This document shows, piece by piece, positions 19,468-28,720 of a DNA stretch of 28,839 nucleotides (its first letter is position 1; the number at the start of each line of letters is the position of its first letter). Location of the stretch: assembly GCA_000969725.1 (NCBI GenBank), contig JXSR01S011599.1, one strand, 5' to 3'. Source of the stretch: Ophiothrix spiculata. Taxonomy: Eukaryota; Echinodermata; Ophiuroidea; Amphilepidida; Ophiotrichidae. Position numbers and translations under genes: made by a program. The notes under the pieces were generated by a model, which saw nothing but the letters and a program-made list of their open reading frames with translations, had not been told where the DNA came from and ran no database searches.

Positions 19468-20130
19468 CATGAACATGATTTATCTGGGCAACCAAAAATA
19501 TTGTTATGTTATGTGTGGCCTGCATTTACTGGTATTATGATGACTAAACATAACTTCGCAATGTAAAGAAACTACCATATTCCAAAGTGTTATTCATTGT
19601 ACTGACGTAATGACTTAAATTTATGTATATAATATGATATTATTATATCAGCAAAGGAAGAAGTTGAAAAATATTTTTGTAATGCTAATCAATAATATAT
19701 ATGTTTATTGCATCTATTTAACTAAGAATAATGTTTTACTTTTATGGCCTGTCCCCAACTATTCAATTCAATTGGTTGTATGAATACAAATCCATTCACC
19801 TCTCAGGGTGTATTATCATACAAAACTTACAATTAAGCGTCAGGTCACTTAAAATCCACTATAATATGTAAACAACTGATCAGTCTAAACAGACAGATGC
19901 AAAACGGATAGCATCAGTACTGGATAGCATGCAAAACAACGAGCAGAAAATTTTCCATTGCAGCCATTGTTTCTTGTTATTCGATAAGTTGGTTTATACA
20001 CCAAAGCTCTCTTCAAATCATATCCCATTTAACATGCAAAAATGGTTGCATAATTACGTAAAAATCTGGATTATTCCAGCCTGTTTTTTACACTACACAC
20101 AGCTCAAAGTGGGTTGCATAGTCTTCACCA
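19468..20130. other. AT-rich non-coding stretch
   Basis: No gene or repeat recognised. The open frame at 19929-20159 has a real ATG but no recognisable domain and runs into the GGTTC repeat, so it is not called. Confidence 0.5.
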
Positions 20131-20492
20131 GAGAAGACAAAGAACCTGGTCGAAAATGATTGGGTTCCTTGTAGAACCAGAAAAAGGGTTCTTTAGCCCC
20201 AAAATGGTTCCTTCAACTTCAAGAACCCTTTTGTTTTGGAACAAAGATGAAGGAACCCTCATAGGTTCTTGGTAAATCAGAAAAAATGTTTTTAATGAAG
20301 GAAAAACATGTGTAAATACTGTCTTCTTCTCCCTACATTTGCAGACTATGTAAAGACTGAAAGTAAATTAGGCCTTGGTGGCCTACTTACATTTTTTAAA
20401 GGTTCTACAAAGAACCATCCAAGAACCATCAAAGGGTCTTGTCATAACCTTTTAGACGAAAGGTTTATATTGAGGAAAAACGGGTTTAAGAG
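20131..20492. repeat. GGTTC/GAACC-rich repeat
   Basis: GGTTC and GAACC words occur more than a dozen times, forming many local hairpins such as GGTTCCTTGTAGAACC (20164-20179) and GGTTCTACAAAGAACC (20401-20416). The right edge, AAGAGTGTACAT, resembles the AGAGTG-TA end of the MITE at 19465, so this may be a related MITE, but the left end is not clear. Frames inside it (20308-20619) are composition-driven. Confidence 0.6.
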
Positions 20493-20689
20493 TGTACATT
20501 ATGACCATCCACAGCATATCTCCAACAAAGTTGTTCCAAGGTTAAATCTGTTTTATCGCAGATTCAAAAATAAATACACATTTAGCTTCGTTTCATATTC
20601 ATACGACATCCATAATTAGAACCATTGTTCTCTAAAGCGAGATGTAGCAGAAAACTTTAAACTGAGAAAATGTACATTTTTAAATAATA

Positions 20690-20860
20690 TAATAACTTAA
20701 AAGTTACCATATTATGCACATTCTCAATGTGACTACATAAAAAATGTTAGTTTTATCAGATATTTTGAGCTTAAGAAAGTCACAGATATTTCGATCTGCA
20801 AAATTCACAATTTGTCAGAAAAAGACGTATGTGTGTATTTTGTATCGTAGCCTAATAATG
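20690..20860 (+). repeat. Dispersed repeat family, copy A
   Basis: CATATTATG, a degenerate AATGT-ACTACAT, AAAATGTT, CAGATATTTT, GATCTGCAAAA and TATTTTGTAT occur in the same order as at 22490-22690. Identity is moderate and no common reading frame was seen. The ends are uncertain. Confidence 0.55.
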
Positions 20861-21054
20861 AAAATTGCTGAAAAGAATGGAATAGCTTAAGTCAACAAAA
20901 TATTTTCAGGCAAAATTAACATTATGAAAGTTCTTTAGTACAATGGAGCCAACATGGATGGTTGTACAACAACATTTAATCTACTTTTATTCTACAAATA
21001 TTTTCGACATTACTTTCATCTTCAGTTTTACATCTAAAACAAAGCAAAACCATT
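20861..21054. other. Spacer without recognised features
   Basis: AT-rich DNA with no open frame or repeat that I could support. Confidence 0.5.
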
Positions 21055-21300
21055 TAATAGTTCTGGTTCTACAAGGCACCATTTTCCTGGCTAAGGAACC
21101 TTTATTGGGGCTATAAAGATCCATATTGTTCCACAGAGATTCTCCACGGGATTCTCTAAAGAACGAAAAAAAGATTCTTTGACAAAAAAATGGTACTTCG
21201 TATAGTGCCTTTAATAAAAAAGACTATTATAATGTTTAATTATTTTTGCAACTTGAGCGAGCCATAAGAAAGAAACCTGAAAGATTCTAACAAGAACCAT
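21055..21300. repeat. GGTTC/GAACC-rich repeat, partly inverted to the first
   Basis: On the minus strand this segment contains AGCCCCAATAAAGGTTCC and GCCTTGTAGAACCAGAAC, which match two blocks at 20157-20215 in swapped order. It is therefore a rearranged, inverted relative of the repeat at 20131-20492, about 600 bp away. Confidence 0.5.
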
Positions 21301-21397
21301 CAAAAAGCTTTCCAAGAAATTTATTTTTATTCTATAAATTTTCTAACAATACTTTATTATGAACATAAAAATTATGGATAGATTTACATTTAAATTT

Positions 21398-21482
21398 ATT
21401 TTTGTTGTTGTTGTTTTGTTTGTTTGTTTTGTATTGGTTTTGTTTCCTTCTTTCGTTTTGTTTCCGTTTGTTTGGTTTTTTT
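21398..21482 (+). repeat. T-rich (TTTG)n-like microsatellite
   Basis: Runs of GTT, GTTT and TTTG dominate about 85 bp. Such tracts often mark tails of retroelements, but no element is recognised next to it. Confidence 0.75.
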
Positions 21483-21687
21483 AAACGCTTTTAATAATTC
21501 TTTTATGAATATATCCAATATGGTTCTATATGTGGGACAACCCTTTTTCTCTGAGAGTGTGAGAGCAAGGTTCATATATTGATGAGATGTTACTATATAT
21601 TAATTTTACCAGATATTTTGCCCTGACCCCTATAGTACCAAGTGCCTAATTTCTGGTACTTCTAAACTTGTAAGACACAATCTATTT

Positions 21688-21894
21688 CCCACACAAAACA
21701 GGTGCACGATGGGTCTGTCTTGTGATTATACCTTACCAGATATAACAAGATTATTCGAGCCTAGACCTGCTCCCCCAAAAAGGAGCATTAAGTCGCAATG
21801 TCAAAAGTTTGTGAATTACATATGTAAACATCCACCAAACATTAAAGTAAAGTCGGACCCTGGACGAGTTTGTTTATTTGCAAATTCAAAATGA
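21688..21894 (+). CDS. Weak exon candidate
   Basis: A pyrimidine-containing tract ends in an AG-type acceptor (CCACACAAAACAG) before an open frame with an internal ATG at 21709. The peptide starts MGLSCDYTLPDITRLFEP and has a basic, proline-rich middle. It ends at a TGA at 21892. There is no family resemblance and no neighbouring plus-strand exon, so a chance open frame is as likely as a terminal exon. Confidence 0.2.
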   Translation, partial: PTQNRCTMGLSCDYTLPDITRLFEPRPAPPKRSIKSQCQKFVNYICKHPPNIKVKSDPGRVCLFANSK

Positions 21895-22489
21895 ACATAT
21901 TTTCAAACTTTAAAATGACAGATGTTTTAAAATGATAGGACACCAAAAAATAGAGTTACCATTCATCAAAGTATGATGTGTCAGAATACAAAAAAAAAAA
22001 CACCGCACTATAAAGGCCTAGGTATACTTCGTCATTTTTGTAGTCATTTTCATTCAGAATTTTTCTCATGGTGTTTGCCATGATGTAAAATGTTTGACCA
22101 TTTACAAAAATGTTCAATAGAAATAGTTTTAGCATCACGGCAAATTTTGCAATGATTACTCACCTGGAGTATTTTGATAATGCATGTTACATTACTTTCA
22201 TCGGTAATCGTTGTTTTCAAACAATACCATAATTACCTTGGTCTTTTCAGTATAATTTGAAATTTGTCCTTGACAGGTACTGTGGATTTTATGAAAAGAT
22301 TTGCTGACTACTTCATTTTTCTCCCATGTGAAACATTTTCATTTGGAATTTTTGTCACTGTCTTGATTTTTTATCATTCTAATTGTAGTTTTAGCGGATT
22401 ATTCCGATCGATAATATCGTCTGGGAACTCGAGGTCAATATGCATTCAGCATGAATTTTAAAAATGGTAAAAATGACGAACTATATCTG
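21895..22489. other. Non-coding stretch with a hydrophobic open frame
   Basis: The frame at 22264-22461 (+) follows an acceptor-like TTGTCCTTGACAG and encodes a hydrophobic peptide. T-rich DNA commonly gives such peptides by chance, and no donor or family was recognised. The frame at 21956-22138 (-) is not supported. Confidence 0.4.
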
Positions 22490-22690
22490 GCGCTTAAGGT
22501 TTTCATATTATGGACATTTCTAATGTAACTACATTTAGAAAATGTTGATTTTCAGATATTTTAGAGTTCAAATAAAACCTAATATTTTGCAAGCAGTTTA
22601 AGAAAGGCAAAAACATTTCAAATCTGCAAAAAACACATTTTTCAGAATACCGTCTTTTGTGTTTATTTTGTATATACTGTACTCAAAATA
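22490..22690 (+). repeat. Dispersed repeat family, copy B
   Basis: Ordered match to 20690-20860, as listed there. This copy contains about 25-30 extra bases between CAGATATTTT and AATCTGCAAAA. Direct orientation, about 1.8 kb apart. Confidence 0.55.
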
Positions 22691-22889
22691 AAGATTAACG
22701 ATTTTACTGGCGGTGTGGGATGGATCGGCACATATTTGAATTCCCCCAAAATTATCAGCTTTCTAATAATATTATGCCATACGTTCTTTTTAAATTTTCC
22801 TTTTGTCATTTTTTTTCTTCAAAAACGTGAAGTTTACATCAAATAAAAAACTATATTTCTTTAAACCTTTGTTTTAATGTCTGTCTTAA

Positions 22890-23062
22890 CTATTTTGAGA
22901 AAACAAACGTGCATTTCCGTGAGTAACAGTAGGTAGGTAGATTTCTTGCACGTCGGTACAAACTATGCTTATGTTCATTCTTAGCACTCTCATCACATAT
23001 CCTTTTCCTTGTTCTGAAAGCAGCAACACTAATGGTAAATAAGAGGGCGCCAACTACTACTT
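22890..23062 (-). CDS. Candidate terminal exon with a transmembrane segment
   Basis: Reading on the minus strand, a branch-point-like TAACTGAC (near 23085-23092) and the tract TTGTCTTTCCAG define a good 3' splice site at 23063. The following frame runs to a stop at 22890. It encodes a hydrophobic helix, VVVGALLFTISVAAF, followed by a strongly basic stretch, RTRKR, and a polar tail with HSLYRRARNLPTYCYSRK. This is the layout of a single-pass membrane protein entering the cytoplasm. The frame is also open upstream to an ATG at 23150, so a short 86-residue protein is an alternative. The composition is clearly less AT-rich than the flanks. I do not recognise the family, and no ectodomain exon was found to the right. 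Confidence 0.4.
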
Positions 23063-23567
23063 CTGGAAAGACAACTGCAATCAGGTCAGTTAACGATGCT
23101 CCGGAAGTGATAAGAGATAAATAAATTTGAATTTTATCTTGAAATTCCATGTTTTATGCAAAAGATGTAAAGATTAATTCTTGAATTTAACATTTAACAC
23201 ACTAAAACAATTTGTTTTCTTCCAAAACGAGGCTTCCTCCTGTGATCCAACAGTTAAAGAGTTCAGATGTAAAAAGAAATTGTATTGGTATTATGCAAAG
23301 TTTCAATGTTTATTCTAACCTGACTAAGCTGACTTAATGACTGCTTTATGATACAAACATTTCTTACAACAAATTGCGTATAATGCTTGTGTTACATGCG
23401 CCTTATTGTACCTTGTCTTGTCTTCTCTTTTTCTCATCTTACTTTGAGTTTCTCTCGTCTCTGCTCAGATTTCATATTCCAACCATGTATATACTTGAAA
23501 TGCTATGCAACCTCCTCCTAAGGTAAGGAATAAAATAGGCTTTTATGTGAGCGTTCATCTCAAAAAG
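23063..23567. other. Non-coding stretch
   Basis: If the preceding exon is real, this is its upstream intron. No other feature is seen. Confidence 0.4.
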
Positions 23568-23862
23568 GCTGTAAATGTGGCCTTTTATTTTAACTTTTTC
23601 AAACATTTGCAAAGACCATAAGAATTACTCCTCAAAACGCGTTCAAAGATCAGAAGCCCTATGTTTTCTGTTTGAGGGTCCACAAAACATATAAAAATTA
23701 TCAAAATATCATATTTACAAGTATGATAATTTTGATAATTTGTATATATTTACAAGTATGTACTTGAAATGGAACCTTGCAGGTATTTTAAAGCAATTAT
23801 AAAGATTGTGTAAGCGCAAAATTAAATTTATCACATTTACTGATGGTTCGAGAGCATATCGC
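23568..23862. mobile_element. Decayed relative of the 16.4-kb inverted-repeat element
   Basis: Landmarks in order shared with 16398-16828: GTAAATG, ATTTGCAAAGACCAT, ACGCGTTC, AAGCCCTAT-TTTTCTGTT, CTTGAAATG, GTATTTT, AGCGCAAAAT and CACATTTACTG. The outermost terminal repeats have decayed. A younger hairpin of about 19 bp (AAATTATCAAAATATCATA paired with its complement at 23721-23741) and a duplicated word, ATTTACAAGTATG, lie inside it. Confidence 0.6.
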
Positions 23863-24328
23863 TATATATATTTTTTTAAATATTAACTGGAAGAAAACGT
23901 AACATTTGTTCATTTTCTTTAAAATGGATGTCAATTATGTTTCATCTTACTTGCTGTGGCCTTGAGAATGATATTGATGGCGCTAGACCTATTGCTCATA
24001 TGGTGACGCAGGTTCACTTAGTAATGTTTGATAGTTACTAACAAAACGCTTGAAGCGGGAAATGATACCGTCTGCAACTCACGCGTGTCTTAAATGACAA
24101 AGTACGATTACAAGTTATTACGTCAGACGAAAAATCAAAACAAAAGCGACTTAAAATTATAGCTACTCTTGTTGACTGATATCGTTGTTTTTAATCTTAA
24201 ATTCTGATTTACAAATGCTACTGGATAAAAAGTGACTAAATACTAATTCTGGAGCAACTTTGAGTTCATTTTCATGATAAATCTAGACTAAACCAGCGAT
24301 TGAACGATGTACTCATCTATGGTTTTAT
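23863..24328. other. Non-coding stretch
   Basis: No supported gene, repeat or RNA feature. Confidence 0.5.
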
Positions 24329-24520
24329 TTAGAATGCGCGCCCGCAGCAGACAAGATATGGATGCTTAGACCTATATGTCATCACGATGCTTCGCTTGAC
24401 ATACCCTTGTGTGCTATGTTTACTTTTACACGGCTCACCGCTGATTAGTGTTTCCTGCGTCATATCAAGATCAAGAACAAGTTCACTAGTACTATTAGCT
24501 TTCATTTTCTTTAACCCCAA
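24329..24520 (-). CDS. Unassigned minus-strand open frame, possible exon relic
   Basis: The peptide starts GLKKMKANSTSELVLDLDMT and continues through a cysteine- and lysine-containing tail. Its opening, KKMKA, and the underlying 14 identical bases (AAAGAAAATGAAAGC) repeat those in the block at 24809-25054, suggesting it belongs to the same duplicated region. No splice sites were convincing. Confidence 0.25.
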   Translation of the reverse strand: MGLKKMKANSTSELVLDLDMTQETLISGEPCKSKHSTQGYVKRSIVMTYRSKHPYLVCCGRAF

Positions 24521-24536
24521 GAGAGCTTCTTACTTA

Positions 24537-24573
24537 TTGGTCAATATGATTAGTTCTTAACTAATTGACCCAA
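24537..24573. repeat. Imperfect hairpin
   Basis: GGTCAAT-ATGA-TTAGT pairs with ACTAATTGACC across a 5-base loop, with a 4-base bulge in the left arm. No pyrimidine tract or other sign of function. Confidence 0.5.
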
Positions 24574-24726
24574 TAAAAAATCTTGTTTAAGATATCCAAG
24601 GATAAAATGTCGAAGCAGTTTTTTAAATGCCTTAAATATAATTGGTTGCATAAGTGAGCTTTTTTGTTACCAGCCAATCAGAATCCCTCTTAGATCATAG
24701 CCAGTTAGTAGTACCTAGGTGGTTAA

Positions 24727-24840
24727 GTAGGCTTCTCAAATATGATGTGATATCTTTAACAAGGAATTGATGGAATAAGGTCGCAAGTTTAGAACAGTGC
24801 CAAACATCTTAGATTTCCGAACTGTTAAATATCAAGGAAC
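24727..24840 (-). pseudogene. Decayed second copy of a coding-like block
   Basis: This segment aligns at an offset of about 163 bp with 24890-25003, sharing AGATTTCCGAAC, a CCAAAC-CAT-TT pattern, TTAACAAGG and AGTAGGCTT. On the minus strand it reads VRKSKMFGTVLNLRPYS then NSLLKIS, followed by a stop. The intact copy reads VRKSWMFSLASN and GTLLRYS at the same places. The block appears to have duplicated in tandem, with this copy no longer constrained. Confidence 0.45.
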
Positions 24841-25054
24841 GCGTGGCTTTCATTTTCTTTATAACTTCATCAAGATGGGCTGCTTTAGTAGGCTTTACTT
24901 TTGAATATCTTAACAAGGTACCAAAAGTACTAATGGCACCAAGTTGAAAGTTGGAAGCCAAACTGAACATCCAAGATTTCCGAACAGTAAAACGTGAAAG
25001 ATCAAAGGCTTTGGTATCTTGATTTAAGATTTTCAACAGGTTTGTTTCCAATGG
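24809..25054 (-). CDS. Candidate terminal exon, unknown family
   Basis: On the minus strand, the pyrimidine-rich TTTGTATTTCTCTGCTATTTAG ends at 25055 and is a good 3' splice site. It is followed by an 81-codon open frame ending in TAA at 24809. The peptide begins PLETNLLKILNQDTKAFD, has a central FTVRKSWMFSLASNFQLG, and ends with a lysine-rich helix-like segment, AAHLDEVIKKMKATRS. No transmembrane segment or catalytic motif is visible and I cannot assign a family. A tandem partial copy lies downstream (24727-24840). The frame could equally be part of a repeat that happens to be open. Confidence 0.35.
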   Translation of the reverse strand, partial: PLETNLLKILNQDTKAFDLSRFTVRKSWMFSLASNFQLGAISTFGTLLRYSKVKPTKAAHLDEVIKKMKATRSLIFNSSEI

Positions 25055-27087
25055 CTAAATAGCAGAGAAATACAAACGTTTACGACATAAGGTACTGTAA
25101 GGTAATCTTAAATAATAAATGCAATTTCTAATTGCGAAGTAATCAAATCTAAATTAGCCAAACACGCATTGTGTAATTGTGTAATAGAACATACCTTCAA
25201 CTTGCACGAAGTTGCATTACTTTGCAACCGCTTACTTCCAGCTATTAACGCCCAACTGTCTTAACCCAAGGTGTAGTATTCGCTCCCTTTCTACTTGCTC
25301 TTTTAAAAACTATACACAAGTTTGTGGGTTACTAAAATATTTAGACAGTTAAAAATCATTTGAATCCCAAATGCAGCTGGTAGTTAAGAGTTATCGTAGA
25401 AAGAATTGTTTACTCAAGTTCAATTTCAACTCACATTTTTAACGTCACAAATCTTCGTTAAAACGCCAATTTATCATAAATTATACTTGAAACACTCAAT
25501 GATATAAATAATATCTGTACTTGAGTTCTGATGAACTTCATTTTAGATTTGAAATATATCTAATGTTAAAATACTAGTATTTAAAGGTATAACAAACTGT
25601 ATTACAGGGTACACAAAAGAAAGTTTAAACTTCTGCATCACAAATTTTACCAACATCGATTAGATTGTATTACAGAGATTTTTTTTAAAGTTCTAGAAAA
25701 GATTTTTGTTCGTTGCCAAGCATCTTTTAGATTTTTAACTTTACTATTTATGAGAATAAATATACAACGAACATAATTTGAACATGCATGTGACAACATT
25801 GACACAAATTATGTCGTAATAGACCAATTATTACATTAGGCATAAGTAGTGAAATGAAATGTGCTTAGCGCCAAATGATACCATGTAATCGCTAATCTTT
25901 ACTGATTTCCCTAGCACATTTTGTGTTACCTTTGTGAACTTAGTTATAATTATGTTTTGTTTTGTAATAATCAATTTTTAGGTAATTAAAATGAACGGCG
26001 AATAGGTCTCGTGGGAATTTCTATGTTTTTTAAATAAAAACACAAACAAATAGTATTAAGGTCAAGTTGTATTATAGCTGCAGAAGTTGATTCCATGTAC
26101 TGTTGCTGATAACTTTAATATTTCATAACAACACTTATTTGTTCCCTCCATATTGGACAGCTAAGCTCTCAAAAATAAAGGTAGTATCGCCTTCATTATC
26201 TCCACTATATACTGTATGTTTTTTCCGCATATTCATTGTTATACATGTATAAAGTTTTTAAGCAACATGTAACATTATTGTTGCTCTCAAAGGCAATTGC
26301 GTAAACATACCTCCATTACCTATTTTGTTATTTTTGTTAAGTAACAATAAAGCAAATATCTTTTTGTTTATAATATCGAATCAAAATCTTAAAAGCAATG
26401 ATTTATTAAATACCATCTTATTATCAGTGATAACTATGAATGGCATCTTAAGTTAGATATGATTGCTAATAATAATACTTTTACACATTAACCAACACGA
26501 TTTACCCTTTGGTGTTTTATATTAACGTCCAATTAATGCCAAAAGGTTCTAGAATAAATTTGGTGACACAAAAGTTCCTCTATTTACTCTTATGTGATTT
26601 TGAATGCTCTGCAAAGTCGAAGAAAATGTATAAATCAGGCAACCAGTATCGTGAATCCACTAAAGTACCGTATCACTTCTTAGTTCCTATAATATAATAC
26701 AATAATTTGATTACACACACATTTTTTTTACATCACTGCACACATACCCACATACCAGTCATGTCGTCATGGTTTCATTGTGCCAATGACATTCAACATG
26801 GTAACTTCCAACTATAATAAGTGAATTGCTGATCCTAAGGGAGAGCATGCTCTATTAAAACATTTCTGCTTATCTAATACATACAACAATGCCATCGTAA
26901 TATCGGATGATGACATTTGTTACAGTATCGAAAGATAATCCTTTGAGCAGATATCTCAGGAGAGAAAACAAAATAATGTTGTTCTTTTAGTGAGCAATCT
27001 GGAAAATATAATTTAAGATCATTTCAGACATAAGTATGACATTTTCAGATATTAAAACAATTACATTATTTTCATCAGATTATATTG
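25055..27087. other. Long AT-rich non-coding stretch
   Basis: No gene, tRNA-like sequence or repeat pair recognised. The open frame at 26509-26697 (+) is AT-rich and without splice context. Confidence 0.55.
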
Positions 27088-27327
27088 TTCTTATCACCCC
27101 ACATCTCCAATTTAAAATTCTTGTTGAGAGGGGGTTTCTGTTTGCTTATTTCGTGTACATCATTTGCAATGTCTCTTAAGGGAGTCCCCAGGGGCAGATT
27201 TAGCCTATCCGCCAAGGTCGCTTCGTATCAGCTGCTTGTCTCACCACGGTCTAACACTTCCTTAATAATCTTCCGCTCAGACGAAGAGGGATTCTTATCT
27301 CTATCGGAGGCAAGTAATGTGTTGTGC
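27088..27327 (-). pseudogene. Coding-like block with one in-frame TGA
   Basis: Although the plus strand is open here, the minus strand reads more like protein. It gives LLASDRDKNPSSSERKIIKE, then VLDRGETSS, a TGA, and YEATLADRLNLPLGTPLRD, IANDVHEISKQKPPLNKN, ending at a TGA pair near 27069-27074. It is charged, mixed and polar, and the DNA is GC-richer than its flanks. A pyrimidine tract with AG (TTACTTGCCTCCGATAG) could be its acceptor near 27300. The internal TGA means either a decayed exon or transposon ORF, a sequencing error, or two unrelated frames. The family is not recognised. Confidence 0.35.
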
Positions 27328-27835
27328 TAGACTTGACAGAAATAGTCCCTTATAGTCCGATTTAATCTTGTTCACTTAGCGCTCTTGGTTTGTCGATACT
27401 ATTGAAGCTGTTGCACATATCTTGTCGGTTGTAGGCTAATGGAAGATGGCGTTAGTCTGGTGTATAGGACTCGCATTCCTGGTTGCTTTTCAATAACAAT
27501 TGCACGCAATAATGAATATTTATATAAACAGCTAGCAAAACTTATTTAAAGCGCACTAGAGAATGTCGCTCGAAACCATGTTTGGGATTTTTAATTTTAC
27601 AGAAAAGTGCGTAAACTGTTCGCGCGCAAATTTCAATTCCGTGGTTTCAATGTGTGCACACCTCGTGTTTTTGTTTTAATTTGCAAGGGCAATTTCACAT
27701 ACATTAAATTTAGTCTTGCGAATTAAGTCTTGCATGATCGTCAGTTCTTAGGTTAAAGAAAACCTGATAGTTAATGACCTTCTGATGTTTCCGTGCTCTG
27801 TTGCAGATGGTTATGCATGCACTCGTGATAAAATT
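27328..27835. other. Mixed-composition spacer
   Basis: A tRNA-like D-arm word lies at about 27446-27470 without a B box. An acceptor-like TTCCGTGCTCTGTTGCAG (+) ends at 27806, but no convincing exon follows. No supported gene. Confidence 0.4.
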
Positions 27836-28183
27836 TTCTAAGGTCTATTCTGCACCAGATTTGAGTGCTGCGGCAACTACTCTTAACTCATACTCGCATT
27901 TTTTGACCATCTTTGTGTCCAGATTATACGACAGTTCATATTTATCTGACTACAGTTTCCAAGTTACAGCCTGATGACGCACCGTAACTGCTGCAACTTG
28001 ACATCTGCGACATAGTGTAGTAGGATGGACACATCCTCCACAGATCTCTAGCGGATACAGACAAGTAAGCTGTCGGTAAATATCGGAAAAACCTGATAGA
28101 GAAGGCCACTTTAGTCATCCAATCTACAGCCCGTATGACACTTGTTGTAGCTATTTTGTTAATAGGATTTATTTACCTTAATT
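27836..28183 (-). pseudogene. Minus-strand coding-like sequence with frame breaks
   Basis: On the minus strand a frame of about 75 codons (about 28178-27930) contains VIRAVDWMTKVAFSIRFFRY and LPTAYLSVSARDLWRMCPSY and then stops. A different frame takes over with SDKYELSYNLDTKMVKKCEY and ELRVVAAALKSGAE before a TAG near 27850. The switch of frame with protein-like sequence on both sides suggests a frameshifted old coding region. It may be connected to the block at 27088-27327, as both are on the same strand within 1 kb. No family is recognised and chance cannot be excluded. Confidence 0.3.
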
Positions 28184-28720
28184 TACGCCTTTTGTCTAAG
28201 ACTTATAAAGGTAGTTCCTTCCTGACTCAAGGTCAAGTGCAGGCTACCTTAAGCAAGCCAGGTTGCATCACAAGGAAGGATCGCAAAATGATATCCACAT
28301 GATCTAGGGCACTGGTAATCTCTAGTGATCTACAGAGGACGTGTCGCATAATGGAATTATCTAGTTCTAAAGTATGAACATTTTGGAAGATTTGGTAATA
28401 TTGAAGATAAGTATACTGCAGCTGCATTTGCCTTGCACCAGTAAGCTATGGGTTCGACTCTTGGCCCTGGTGCAAATTTGTTTAAATCATGAAACCCCAG
28501 TATTAAAAAGCTTCCTTCGACATATAAATACTTCGGCCATTAGTAATAAAATGCACTCGCTGATCAAGCTGATAAGACTATCCTTATAATCAACACAGTT
28601 TTCTGACCAAAATCTTTTGTAAACTTTTGCAGTATCAAACTTACCATGCTTACGAATAACCCATATCAAGTATCAACTTTATTTCCATTACAAAAACACA
28701 CAAGAGTACATCCATACACA
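28184..28720. other. Non-coding stretch with a tRNA-like word
   Basis: TTGCACCAG (28430-28438) and CTGGTGCAA (28467-28475) form a 9-bp inverted pair around a B-box-like GGGTTCGACTC. No A box is in place, so this is at most a SINE scrap. Open frames at 28233-28427, 28374-28589 and 28487-28669 overlap on both strands and are not supported. Confidence 0.45.

Noticed and set aside
27446-27480. tRNA-like D-arm word
   Set aside because: No B box follows at the proper distance.
28430-28475. Possible tRNA T-arm with flanking 9-bp inverted pair
   Set aside because: The T-stem pairs poorly and no A box was found; treated as a possible SINE scrap only.
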